From the NCBI GenBank assembly GCA_013396525.1, contig VWYX01000350.1, forward strand, positions 552,105 to 616,104: a DNA stretch of 64,000 bases, written 5' to 3'. Shown piece by piece: positions 34,416 to 46,800 of the stretch. This DNA is from Chaetorhynchus papuensis. Its lineage: Eukaryota; Chordata; Aves; Passeriformes; Rhipiduridae. Numbering within the stretch: position 1 is the first letter of the stretch; every line of letters starts with the position of its first letter. The position numbers and the translations under genes were made by a program. Below the pieces are notes generated by a model. The model saw only the letters and a list, made by a program, of their open reading frames with translations, had not been told where the DNA came from and did not search any database.

Positions 34416-37400
34416 GGCGCCTGGCTGTAGTTCCCACAGCATTTCCTCAGACTTGACATGCAGAGTTTTTTTTTTTCCTCGCTTCTTGTCCCTCCCTTTC
34501 CTTTCTCCACCCCCTTTTACAAGAAGTTTAGTCACCATGCCCACGTCCCTCCTCCGGCCGGTGGGGATTGCATTCCCGGTCAGTCCTTCTCGGCAGGGCC
34601 ATGCATCCACCTGCCCCCGCCTCTGCGCCCTCCCGTTCCAGCCCCCAGCACCTTCCCTCGCTGCGCATCTGCCCTGGAACTGCTGCCTTCTCCTCTCCAC
34701 CCTGGGTATCGCCTGTCACTGTCAGAGGACATCTTGGGCCGCAGGCAGCCTCCCACCTCAGCCCCCGATCCGCCCTGGGTCTGCCCCCAGCACTGAGGGA
34801 AGCTCCTGTCCCATCCCTTCCCATGCCCTATCCCATCTCCGTGCCCGTGCGACGTGCCTCGGCGTTCTGGCACAGCTCGAGGTCCCCTCCCTTCCCCCTC
34901 CACGTACTTTAGCTGATGCCGGGAGCTGGCGGATGGGATTGCTGCCAAGAGGGGAAGAAAAGCGGAAGATGTGCTTTGGGAGCTCTCCCAAACCACTCCA
35001 GGCCGTGCATGGGCCAGTCCCTGCGACCTGACTCGGAACGGTGCAGGGTGGCCTCTTGACCCCCAAAACAGCTTCCAGCGCCAGCCCTACGGCAGCCACC
35101 CTGCCTGGAAATGAGTGGCTGCAGCTGGTGGCATGCCCGGCCCGGCCCGCGGTGTCCCTCGTCTCACAAAGGGACAGGAATCCTCTGCGGTACGGCAGGA
35201 CCCGGGCTATTTACACAGCCTGAGGATCCAGCAGAGCTGACCCGCTGGATACAAAACCTGCCCTGTGCTCACGTGCTAATAACCTTGGGAACATGTTTCT
35301 GACTTGGGCAAAGAAGGAAGTTGTTCTTTCACTTATGTATTTAGATTTAACCCTTGACCAGGGAAAAAAACTAGAGTTTCTCTATGTTTTCAAATAAATA
35401 AATACATGCAAACACAAAAGATGAAGAGACTATTAAAAACTCATCCTTGCTCGGTGGTGCTGTTGTCTGATTTCTGCTCAGAGGAATGATACACTCAGGA
35501 CAGAAGGGGCTGCTGAGCTTTTTTCCTGTGGCTAGTGGTGGGCCTGCCTGCACAGCAAAATGAAGCTATGACCTTCACTTCACTCCTACATAGTTTCCAG
35601 GGGCCACAAGGCCTTTTTAAATCTCCCTAAAGTTTCTTTCAATGTTTGACACCCCCATTGTCCTCAGCAAGTGTTGGGCCCTGCCTGATCTGTGCTCAAG
35701 CAGATCCTGGTATCCTCCTTCCCCTGCCTGGCCTCTGACACCACGTGGCTGTTTGGGCACTGGTGGCCCTTGATGCTCCACAGTGGGAAACAACACTGCA
35801 TGATGTGCCTGGCTTTGGGCCAGTGGCTGCTCGTGATGCCCTCACTCTTCTGGAGGTGACTGGGCAAGGGTTGTGCTGATGGGTTTCAGCAAGCCATCGA
35901 GCTTGCAATTGCAGTGTCAGAGCCCTGCCACCCTGCCCAAGGAAATCAGGGTCTCACCACACTTGGGCTGGACAGGCTACAGCTCTGGTACCAAACGGAA
36001 CTGAGTTGGGAGTGAGGAGTAGGAGGGGTGGCCACAGCACCCAGCTTGCCTGGTAGGCAACAAATGCAAAGCTGACTTTCACCAGGGCTTTGCAAGGTAA
36101 GTGTGTGCCCACCTTTGCAAGGGAAAGGTGTGTGCCTACCTGCTGGCAGCGGTGTTGGTCTTGGCTGGTCCCAGAGGGAGCCCACTGAGAGGGAGGGACA
36201 GCACCGGGGGGAGATCCTTCTGCCAGAGCCTTGTCCACCCATTGCTGAAAACATGCAGCTCTGTGCCAGCCGGGATGTTTTAAAATGTTTGTGTTTATGG
36301 TACAAGGAAATGTTTCTTTTTAAACAGAACAGTCTGTTAAGTCTCTTCCCCTTTTCACATTTAGCACAACACCGAGGCTATAGGCTGTGTTTATTTACCA
36401 GCTGCTCATTCTAACCACAGATTTACAAGAGCAAACTCACACTCTCAGCTTGCTCTGAAGGTGTCAAGTGAAGGGTTTGAAGGCATCGAGTAAAGCCAAG
36501 CCCTGTGCAGCTCAGAGGAGCTCCAGACCATTCAGTATTGCACATCAGCTTGATTTACTTTTGCATTCTCACCCCTGATCCTGCCTGAAATATTTCTTGT
36601 TTGGGCTGAAATTTCTCTCGTTTTCTACCACTGTGCAAAAACAGCCTCTTTTTGAAAGCTCAGACATTTTCCTCTGAGTTAAATTTTATGTTTCTGAGCC
36701 AAAACCCACAGAAGCCACTACTGGGTGCTTTACAGTCTTAATTATGGATTGCAGTAGATTGTTAGAAACTAAAATGTGAATGCTATAAAATATGAACCAG
36801 CGAATGTGTAGCGCTGTCAATTCTGTCACACTTATCACAAGTATCATTCTGTGTAGCACAAGTAAAACCTAAAAATTTATACCAAAACTGGTTTGTCAGC
36901 CTGTCCTAGAAATTTTTTTTTTCTCTTACAGAACATTATTTTTTCAGCTACCTTTGCAAAGCACCTGTTTTGAATAAAACCAAAATGCTTGAAATATTAA
37001 GGTTTCAAACTTAACAGTGATATTCAGGTGCCTCTTGTTTCTGTTCACCACTGTGGCACACAAGCATGAACTGGATTTGCCTTTTGGAAGCTCTTATGAA
37101 AGAGGAGAGATGGAAAACCCTGTGCAGCCTTAGAGGTGCAACAGAATGAAAATAATACCTTGGAGAATTTCAGGATCCCTTCTTTGGTGAAGCCTGCCAT
37201 GGAAAACAAACCCTGAGCCTGGCTGACCACTTAGCAGGGCTGCGGTCAGTATGGATCTCCTCTTACTTCGTAGAGAGAGAGAAAAGTGGGTATTACCTGC
37301 TAAATGCTATTCTAAAAGAAGCACATCAATGTAATGCTATGACTTTTGTAGCCATGTGAAAATTAACCCCCCCTCAGCACCAGTGTAAAAGCTCCTCTTT

Positions 37401-40400
37401 TACAGGAGCTTGGATAAGTAGCAACTCACTGCCAGCCAATGCCTGAATTTGTCTCCCATCTTTCCAAAACTTTCAACCCAAACAGCAAAGGTCAGGAGTG
37501 GTTTGGTGGATACACCAGGGCTTCTGAGCAGCACCTGCACACTCATGTTCACGTCCAGCTGTTCCTTCACTTTATCACTGTCACTGAACTCCCCTTACCT
37601 GCACTTTGCCACCAACACCTTGTGATGCCCCATTTCCCCAGGAGGGAGAACCAGGAGGCTCTGTGTTAAATCCAGGTCTTCAAAGTGATGTGACAGAAAC
37701 TTGGGCAGAGAAGCAACACTGAAAGGCAGATAGTTTCACCCTGGGGAACCTTTTCCCATGTGCAGGAAGGCTGTGAAGGCATTCCCTTGCCTCTCACATG
37801 CTGTCAAGGGATAGAGAATGAGATTAAGAGTTTTGATCCATCAAGATCAATGTTTTACTATCAATATGTGTCACAAAGATTATTTTGGGTTTCAGACTAT
37901 GGATTAAATACAGGCTTTGTAAATACGAGCACCTGCTCCTCTGCAGGTGAGCAAGAAAGGCAGTGCAGTGCAAAGTTAGAGCTCTAGGAAAGACCTACAT
38001 CTCTCTAAACCAGGTGGATGCCTGCAGCTTCTAGAGTGCCAGCAATCCATGCAGAATCTGCCATGGACCAGGGAGAAAGGCTGCCTTCAGCTGCCTCATC
38101 ACCTGCCACAGGGAGGGAGCCCTACTGTATAACCCAGCATGTGGAGCTTTCTACACTTGGCTGGAGAAAAAAGGTAGAAAAATATCTGCACATTTTAGCA
38201 CAGGAGGTTCTAGTTTTATTTGAGAACTCTAGCTATTAAAAGAAATAATTTTTAAAAAATGTAAATCTATTATTTGCAAAAAACCCCAACCCATACACAA
38301 AATCATGTTGTCAACTTGAAACTGTTTTCTTCCAGTGAAAGCCAAGTTTCCGTAGCATTCTTTTGCCCAGTCTCCTTGAAATTTTCAAACACACAAATAT
38401 TTCCCATGACAGAGCAACTATAATAAAGCTCCTTAGTCACACTGGTGTGGTTTACACAACACACCTTTTACAATCCCACAAAAATGTACCACTGCTAAAT
38501 GCCTGTCCAAAAACCTCAAGTCTGCAGCATTCTAAAGAAAAATGCTCTCAACCACCCACCGCTAGTACGTCACATATTTGAAGCACGTGCAAGCAGATGC
38601 TGAGCTGATAGGTTATCACCAGCCACTGTGGCAGTAGCTGTGCCTGCACACTTCTGGAAGGAAACACAAAGTCATCAGGAATTTTTAACTTTGATGTTTA
38701 TAAGGTAGCTGTTGACCTCCAGGTCTTGAGTCATATGTTCATCCTTAGGACAAGAGCAATACTGGCATGAACTGGAAAGCTTGTTCTGCCTAGGATACTC
38801 CTCAAGCCCTGGAGATGAGTCTTTAAGGCTGACAAACACCCACTAACCCCTCAGCAGGGAGACTGAGACCCTAACTCCTTTGCAACACCCCATTACCAGC
38901 TCCCCAGAGCCACCCTGCCATCTTACCTAACAGCACACTTGATCCCAAACTCCTTTGAAAACTCACCTGATTGAGATGACTCAGATCAATGGAGTGCATT
39001 CATCTGTCAGCAAGGGATCAAACCTAAATGAGCCCTTATTGTCTATTAAACACTGCAGCTTCTTCTTCCCCACCACCACTTCCCCTGCCCTTGCAGTGTA
39101 TTTAAAGGGAAGGTGCAAATGCCGGACACAACGACCCACATGACCCTACAAGGCACACGCTCTGCTACAGCTGCTGTCACTTCAGCAGGACAGCATCCTG
39201 TGCTGCCTCCATCTCCTGAAGAGGCCTCTCAGGTGTTGCGGAATGGGAAAAATCTCTGTGAAAGTGCAGGGCAAGGAGCAGCAGCACGAGACCACAGTCA
39301 CAATAGTTTTGGGAATGGCAATGTTCAAATACACAGCAAACTGTCCTGTTTGCACACACAGAGTAAATGGTGGAAGAAACATTCTACCCTCTGCCTCTGT
39401 GGGATGGTGAGGTCAGAGGGTAGGGTGCAGACCAGCCTGACGGGGTGACTGAGGGGTGCAGTGGCGAGCACGTGCAATCCCAGTGCTGGGAAAGGAACCA
39501 GACTGACCGCTGCCATGGTGCTGGCCCTTGACACCAAGGGGTGAGTCACTGTTTCAAGTCACTGACTTCTGCAGTAGAAGTGCTCATGCTCAGAAGTTTC
39601 TAGGAAATGGACATCTTCAGTCTAAGGAAGTCTTTCACCAAACTGGAAGTGTGATGGACCTTCAAGCTCAGCATGTAGTGCAGATGCCTCCAAAGACAGA
39701 GGCTGTTTACCACTGACCTGCCTGTTACTAACTCTTTAAGCAGAATCATCTTTTCCTACAGCTTACCTGTATGGATGAAAACTGGCCAGTGTTAAACCTA
39801 AAGACAGAACACCTTAGGAACAGCTTCTCTGTAAAAACAATTACTCATTCATGGTTACTCATCTGGGTTAGTTAACACACGATATATCAGTGTGCACTGC
39901 TGATGTCCAGGAGCTGAGCAGCTTTATTCAACAACCACCCTCCTCTGGGCCTTTGTTGACCATTTTCATTGTCCAAGCCAAATTAGCTTTGGATCCGAAT
40001 GTATCTGCTAGAAACATTTACCAAATGCACTCAGAAAACCAGTGGATCAGTTTCCTTGAAATCTTGTTGCCTTCATTCCTGTTATTCATCAGCACTTACA
40101 TTTGATGCAGGAAATTCTGTGATTCCACCTCGGATCAGTGCTATGCCAATCAGTTTGCTGTATCAACACATCAGCAACTTTCTGCTCCATGAACCTGTGT
40201 TCTAGTAACTAGTGTGCTAGTACTTTGTGGTTTACTTAAATATCAACATCGGTAAGTTCCATATGGGAAATTACTTAAAACATTTTGAATGCATTATACT
40301 CATCTTCATAAATGCACTAAAATGTAGAGCCACTGACTCTTGGAACAAAAAAATGCCATTAACAGTGTCACAACAGAGTAGAAATATCCCACAGATCTGC

Positions 40401-42100
40401 TTTTCTGCACCTTTTTGAATCATCTTATCATCCCTATGTAGCAATGAATTCCCACAATGTATTACAAAAACTCTTTGTTCTTCACAACAGATATTTTTCA
40501 TGGATAATTTTAAATCTTTCAATCCATCATCTTCCTCATCTTCTCTAGCCCCAAATCCATTCAAACACTGCTTTTAGTTCTCCTAACCAGAATAGACTTT
40601 CATGTACAGTAATAGCAGGATTGCTTTTCTTCTTGGGACAGAAAGGGAGTGGGAAGAGAGTGACAGAAGACGACTGAGCAGCTTTCCTTAAGGAGCTCCC
40701 TTTATTCACCTTGATTAGAAGATACAAAAGGAGCAATTTGCCTAGTTCAGAGTTCTAGAAAACAATCTCTTTCAGAACAAAATATAGGTATAGTATCAGT
40801 TAGCCTTATGCTTAATCTACAGAAAACATATATTCAGGCAGCCAGGTACCTTCAGCCCACTGATCACTTTTGCTTAAGAATACAAGAGTCAATATTTTAA
40901 ATAGAGATACCAAGAATTTGTCTGAAATTTTGCTAGGGGCAGCATGAGACCTTCAACATTTAAAGTCAACAAGAAGTTCAGGCAATGCCAATAAAGCAAA
41001 CATTTAGGTTTCTTAGAGAATCCTTACTCAGGCAGAGCCATAAGCAATTGAAGACAACCCTTAGGGGATGAACTGCTTTCTTTTAACAAAACATTTTCTC
41101 CCAAAGGGTTCATTTATTTTGAATAGTAACAGGAAAGGGGTGGGGGTGGGAAAGCTAATTTAAAATATTCTGCTAAGTCTTCTCATTAAATGGGTCTCTC
41201 TTTTCTGTTCCAGTCCTGAACGCTACAGTGCCATAGTTTGGAGGAATAATCAGAAAAAACCCAAACATCCCCAAACCCCTCATGGAACAACTTCTTGCAA
41301 TCTTGAAAATCTGTTCATATTTGAAAACTAATAAACTCTTTCAAAAACTCCCACAACCAACATATACTAACAGAGACCTGAAATTTGGAAGACAAAACTC
41401 CTGAAGACAACTCGCATTGGAAGCTTGCTGCCTACACAGTAATTTTTTCACCTCAGTAGTTACTGTGTTGCTCTTCCTGGGATCCTCGCTCAAATTCCTA
41501 CAACTGGTGTGAAGTAGAACCCTGAATAGCAAAAGCTACACTTTTCAAGAGAGACTGGAGAGACTGGATCTAGTTGGGGTAAAGATGCTACATTTATACT
41601 AACAGACGAAAAGAGTCGCATCCCATTTTCTTTAGAGTTAAATTGCTGTCACAGTTTTTTGGCTCGTGCCGATTTGCAAGTTTTCCAAACACTGGATGAA
41701 ATTCAGTGCAGGGGAGCAGCTGCTCTCACAGGCAGCAGCCCCGCTTTGGAAAACAGAAGCTTAACCATGGACCTGTTGCTTCAGTCTCATGCCTACAAAG
41801 CTGTCTCTGGCACTGCAACTGCTGGAGAAGTCAGAAAGAGAAGGAGAAAAAAGCCCCAAACCAAAACTGTAACATAGGAGATGCAGGAGAAGGGGAGACC
41901 CTGCATGAAAATGGCAGTGAAGCCACATGTCTGGAAGCCAAGCACACAGATAGGAAGGTGAGCAAGTTCAATCTACCTGCTATGTAAAAGGAGTTAAGGC
42001 TAAGGACTTTCTGTGCATCAGACATCTCTCCTGTAACAGCTCTGTTGATGCAATAACCTTTTCCAGGGAAGAGCAGAAGTACCAAGACAAGGCAGGTATA
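34416..42100. other. Intergenic DNA between RELCH and TNFRSF11A
   Basis: About 7.7 kb with no supported gene. The first 800 bp (to about 35230) is GC-rich, with long open frames on both strands that have no protein similarity I recognise. The rest is ordinary mixed DNA with short AT runs. Promoter-distal regulatory elements for TNFRSF11A may lie here, but nothing can be pinpointed by reading. Confidence 0.6.
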
Positions 42101-42109
42101 CAAAACTTT

Positions 42110-42115
42110 TTATTG
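42110..42115 (-). terminator. Candidate poly(A) signal of RELCH
   Basis: Minus-strand AATAAA in the context GTCAATAAAAAG, followed about 20 nt later by T/G-rich text (TTGTCTTGG). It is about 1.6 kb beyond the RELCH stop codon. Other minus-strand AATAAA words at about 42945-42962 and 43349-43354 could serve as earlier sites. Confidence 0.4.
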
Positions 42116-43740
42116 ACAACAGAACAATAGAGAGGAATGTCACCACTTCCCATTCCTCAGGAATGTCTCCATTTCACAGTCAGTCTGCTAAAAGTATACT
42201 TTCATGGTAACACGAAGGCATGGAGCTGCTGTAGCCTCCAGGAAAACGTTCCATCAGTGCAGTGTAGGGGACGGACGGTGGGCCCTGTCACAGCACAAAC
42301 GTGGCAGGCGACAGCACAGGCAGAGCCAACAGGCACAGACATGGAGCACTCAGCAGCCTCGAGTTATCTCCATTATTTCCATCTAAGGCTGAAACCCAAC
42401 GTGCTATTCCATCCCTATTCTGTTTCAGGAGGGAATATTTTACTCCCTCACTCTTTTTGCTTTCCCTGTCCTCAAAGATGGCCATACTTCCAGCTCAATG
42501 GTACCGTGTCAGAGAATGCCTGAGCTTTTTGCTACCTCATACCAGTTCATGCATGCACTTGAGTTTACTTTCAGAAGCTTACATTGACATAAAGAAGGGG
42601 AAGAAAAGTGCTGCATATGAAGAAAAGGATTTAGTTGTTAATGCTTCCTTGCAAACAAAAATATTTGGTAGTTGTTGAATATCCTCCCTGTAATGTCATT
42701 TTCAAAAAGTATGTAGGCAGTCTACTTAACATTTTAAAGAAACTGCACATCAAACTCAACATAATTTCAAATGCTCCAAAATTGAATTTGAACCGAAATT
42801 CAATCTAAACAACACAGTATCTTTAGTTTTCACAGCCCACAGAACTGCACACTGAGTGCAAGATGAAAGCTGTCTCTCTCCTGCATAAGGTTTCCTCTGC
42901 CTGCAGAACTGTACTGGGGACCCTGTGTAGCAGCTTACACATTTATTAACATTTATTAATTTATCATGTTTTTCCTTTACTTAGTGGATGTGCCTGTGGA
43001 TGTCTAGACTTGTAAAGTGCTTTAAAATAAAACAAAAAACCCAACAAAAGAAAAGAAATCCCTCAAAAAAACACATAGATGTGAGAATTTTATCTGAAGG
43101 ACTTTGTACAGCATTTACAATGTCAGCATAAAGCATCTGAAACATAAGCATTCCCTGCAGACTGATGCAGTGCAAGCAGTCTCATACATTAGATACTGCA
43201 ATTCCTCTGGATTCAAGATGCACATTACTTACAAAAACAACCCTAGAAGCACAGACAAATGCTGGTGGCTCTTCCTCTTCTTTTTAGAAACATAATTAAA
43301 AAATCTGCATTACTCTCTCATAATTTAAATACATAAGTAATCTCCACTTTTATTACTTCATGACAATGACTTCAAATTTACATTATTTTAAGTACCGTCA
43401 GAATAGCTCCATGTATAATACAGATATTTGCTGATATCCTGTCAGAAAATAAAAAAAACCAAAACCTTCCACTATATAAAAAAAATTATGCTGGAAAGAC
43501 AAGAACACAGAACAGGGACTTGGTACAGACTATGATTTCAGTTTTATATCAACCACAGTTAACCCAAAATTAACAGATACACAGCGATATTCAAAAGCAG
43601 TGCAAATATCTTTGGAGGTTAGAATAAAATTATACTACAAGAACATAAGACAGAAGAAATTAAAAGGCAAGTACTTCAAGTACAGGAACCAGTCTCTGTG
43701 AGGTCCACCTTAGTGTTAGCTGGGAGTTCCTTTTCCCATC
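42116..43740 (-). other. RELCH: Probable RELCH 3' UTR
   Basis: About 1.6 kb of AT-rich sequence between the RELCH stop and the candidate poly(A) signal. No coding exon supported. Several T-runs and AATAAA words are present. The assignment rests on position and composition. Confidence 0.45.
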
Positions 43741-43861
43741 TTACTTCTTCCTCTGGAACACATTAGCCAACATTGCACCTGATGTAGTCAGCTGACCCAT
43801 TTTGTTCAAAAACTTGGTCTTTGTATCTTCACTCACCAGGCTCGCTGCAATTGACATTGAG
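43741..43861 (-). CDS. RELCH: RELCH last coding exon
   Basis: 121 nt ending at the TAA stop; acceptor 'ctttcctag', phase 2 in. It reads SMSIAASLVSEDTKTKFLNK then MGQLTTSGAMLANVFQRKK-stop, the conserved RELCH C-terminus. Confidence 0.97.
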
Positions 43862-46800
43862 CTAGGAAAGGAAAACATTTAGTGGCATAAGACTACAAGT
43901 TAAAAACAACATTATGCTGTTATGTTATTTATTAAGCAACTTAATTGTCTTTGTGTTTCAGAGGTTTCAACAAAAAAGACCAGTCTGTGAAGAAGAATTG
44001 AAAATCCATCACTACTTAGTTCCACATATACACTGTTAAATTGATTATAATATGTTCACAGTGCCTGTGAAAATGGTAGAGTATTTTTGTGCACACTGAT
44101 TTTTAGTACCTTTGGATGTCACCACATTAGCATTCACTACCTATTTGGGAATTGCTGTAGTGACAAATACCTCTGTGAAAGACTGGCTTTGCCTCCTCAC
44201 CAGAAATGTCAATCCTTATGTTATTTAGTGTAAGTCCAACAGTATTAGTTCAGACTCAGACCTTTCTAACCCAAGTACCCTGCCCCCACCAGTGACCATT
44301 AGCAGATGTGTAAAGAAGAGCAAAAGCAAGGCAAGTAGAAAACAGAGATCTCTGTCCTTAATTTTCAACTCTTTATTTTCCAACTACTTCCACCCGAGCA
44401 GAATTGAAAATTGGTGAGGATTGTCAACCTAGTGACTCTGAATAAATCTTTATTTTATATTGCTTGATCAGCTTTCCTTTGATCTCCTTATAAATTTCTT
44501 GCAAACCCCACTCTGAGTCCTACTGGCTCAGCCCCTTGCTGGGTAAGGAGCTTCTCCTTCTGGTTGTTGTCAGTGTGGCTCCTATTACCTGTGCTTGGAT
44601 GTTCCTACTTGAGACATACTCTGGACAATACAGAGTCCATAGGTTTCCCATGAACTGGACTGGAAGGAGCAATCCAATCAATGCTGAAGCTACAAGATGC
44701 TAAGCTTTGAACAATATGTTAAGAAATTATCCCAATACTGTGAAATTAACAGATTTTTTTTTTTTAATTAACAACATATCAGTGAGCTCAACTTCAGATA
44801 TATGTAACTGTTTAGAACAGTAGGAGTCATCTGTCTCAAGATAGAGAAAATATACATAGCAGGAATATTCATAAATATTCCATACTTCCTGTATTTGTAG
44901 TCAAAATGGCAAGTGTTTTTCGACATTAGACAAAGACAATTCTAGAAAACATTACCAAATAAATTCTTCCTTGTAAACTCAGCTTGGACTCCCCATTTCA
45001 AAATTATAGCTAAGACCACAAGATCTGTCTTACTGGCAAAGGCCAGATTCCAGGAACTGACCTTTCAGTCTGAAAAGCTATAAACAGTTTTGTTAGACAC
45101 ACTTGCATCAAGGAGATCAAATTGAAGTTAACTCTGAATTGTTTCAACAGAACTTGAATGATTTCTTCAAAGGTAGAAGGGATGCACCCAGTACTTTCTC
45201 CCGTTTCACATCACAAAGAAAAGGTGCTTAGTGATAATGATTTCTGGTTCTTTTTAAAATACCTTAAAAATAATGAGGAAGCTTCTCACTGAAGCTGTAC
45301 TGTGGATTTGCAGATAATTTAATTATAAACTTTTAAAGTAAAATATTTATTTCAGGAACAATCAGGCAGCCAGACATCTTTGGCTTGATTAAACATCTCC
45401 AGTCAACTAATGAATCACATATTTCCAGCTGATAAAACTCAGCAAGGAAATTACTGCTACTGTAAGATGGATGTCTTATACAATTTCCTTTGATTTCATG
45501 GTAAAGCAAGGGCATATAAATTATGTAAATAACAGTTTACACTCACTATCAGCTGGTTAAGAACAAGAAGCTATTTCAGACTATGAGATATCCTAGAGCT
45601 GTGTGTAGCTATGAAAACTTATTTGGGAAATACTGTATATTCCAAGCATTAGCAGCATTAAGAAAATAAAACTGCTCACTTCAGAAAAGAAAGCAACTGG
45701 TGACAAACCTGCAGTTTTAAACAAACTGTGCTTTCATTATTCTAATGATCCCAAATAAGTGTGAGAAAAACAAGGAAGTATTCCATTGATTTTTGAAACA
45801 GTTCGGGGGATGTCAGCCATCTGATGTCAAAAATTAAAAATTAACAACTGCAGAGTCTAGAAGTTCATGTTTTCTAATACTATGTTACTGTAAATACAAA
45901 CATAATCCACAGTACCCAGCATACTTAAAAGTTTAAATATGCCCCCAAAGTACTTCCATTACTATGCAAATTGAATATTTAAACTTAGTAAAAATTAATA
46001 TGAAATCAAATAATTTGAGTCTCACTTTATCTTTAAAAAATAATCAAAGAACCCAACACAGCAATAGCCTATCTTGTTTGAAACAATCAGTCCTACAGAA
46101 AAGTCCTTGCATTTATTCATTATTTGAAAACCCAAACAAAACCCAACTCACAAACAAAAATAATGTGTAAACATCGAATTTTTTCCTGGTGTCTAGATGA
46201 ATTAGATGCTACACAGAGTTCTGCCTCTTTTATGGGGAAGCTCTAGGCCAAAACAAACATTCCTGGTGGGCATTTTATAACAATCAGTTTAAAACATAAG
46301 TTGTTGCCCATGACTGAAATACCTTGTTAATTGCCAAATAAAATGTTTAACAAAATTGGCTACCCAATACTTAAAACTGCAAAGTTTAATCTTCTGAAAA
46401 AACTATTTCTTTGATCACTTATTATTTGACCAACTTTTTCTAACAGCAAAGGGAAAAGACAAGATAACAACATCTTATGATTGCTTTTGCATCCATTTTT
46501 ATTTCTGTACATGCATTTCCATGCTGTTAACAAACCCCAGTAATTTATATCCCAGTTGCATTTAAATCCTTTGTCAAATACGTATTTGTCACTGAAATTA
46601 GGAACTGAAATTAGCAAGGGCTTAGCAAGAAAACAGAGATATTTATGTATATGAAAAGGTCATTTCTTCAGTGGTAAAATATTTCTTGTTAATTTTGTAC
46701 AGTACAAGACTGCAACCATAGCCTGATTTTGAATAAGAAAGGGGAAGGCTAATTAAAGAACAAAGGAACACACTGCGAAGATTTATTCTTTGCATATCTT

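Noticed and set aside
34213..35031. 272-codon plus-strand frame upstream of TNFRSF11A, considered as a divergent gene
   Set aside because: Low-complexity Ser/Pro-rich translation in GC-rich DNA, no recognisable domain, similar open frames on the opposite strand.
39450..39495. Text resembling the 'caatcccagtgctggga' word of a primate SINE
   Set aside because: The match is limited to about 20 bases without a SINE body, and Alu-type SINEs do not occur in birds.
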